Assembly: GCA_946221495.1 (NCBI GenBank)
Contig: CAMIFA010000145.1
Location: 1 to 13,207 of the forward strand
Direction: 5' to 3'
DNA length: 13,207 bases
Source of the DNA: an uncultured cyanobacterium
Lineage (GTDB): Bacteria; Cyanobacteriota; Cyanobacteriia; Cyanobacteriales; Chroococcidiopsidaceae
A program made the position numbers and the translations under genes. This document shows positions 13,206 to 13,207 of this stretch, piece after piece. Position 1 is the first letter of the stretch. Each line of letters opens with the position of its first letter. Under the pieces are notes generated by a model, which ran no database searches, was not told the DNA's origin, and saw only the letters and a program-made list of their open reading frames with translations.

Positions 13206-13207
13206 TT

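Noticed and set aside
1..13207. CRISPR array, tRNA or rRNA genes.
   Set aside because: No regularly spaced direct repeats and no tRNA-like or rRNA-like stretches were seen on either strand.

Overview
The window is a chromosomal segment of a cyanobacterium. The clearest sign is the palindrome GCGATCGC (HIP1), which occurs at least 15 times in 13.2 kb where chance predicts well under one. Gene content agrees: a cyanobacterial-type IlvD, an exosortase with its PEP-CTERM partner, a secreted GHL10-type glycoside hydrolase-like protein, and a remnant of an IS1-family element. The genus cannot be fixed from this sequence.

Layout, left to right. Positions 1-247 (minus) hold a decayed InsA-like transposase running off the left edge. 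A small GFA/CENP-V-type zinc protein (352-816, +) converges on ilvD (843-2525, -), which encodes dihydroxy-acid dehydratase of valine, leucine and isoleucine synthesis. A LysR-type regulator (2798-3694, +) is divergent from ilvD, and the intergenic region carries three CATTA/TAATG half-sites at exactly 10-bp steps, a candidate operator. After a weak terminator-like hairpin and a doubtful small ORF comes a three-gene minus-strand block, transcribed from about 10191 down to 3911: an exosortase with a C-terminal EpsI-like domain (8643-10139), a polytopic VIT/VWA membrane protein ending in a PEP-CTERM tail (5926-8646, start codon overlapping the exosortase stop), and, 41 bp further on, a single-chain fusion of a beta-class DNA methyltransferase with a PD-(D/E)XK nuclease domain (3911-5884). 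A good sigma70-like promoter with a nearby inverted repeat precedes the exosortase.

The right part has an ArfB-type ribosome-rescue hydrolase gene broken by one extra base near its start (10452-10866, +), an SDR oxidoreductase (10921-11586, +), a 90-residue unrecognised protein (11590-11862, -), and the secreted GHL10-like protein (11988-13205, +).

The exosortase and VIT/VWA protein form a dedicated protease/substrate pair: translational coupling plus the PEP-CTERM tail suggest that the first processes the second at the outer face of the cytoplasmic membrane. The restriction-modification fusion lacks HIP1 sites, as does the LysR gene beside it, and may be an acquired gene placed behind the exosortase block. 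The remaining genes look like independent housekeeping or accessory units.
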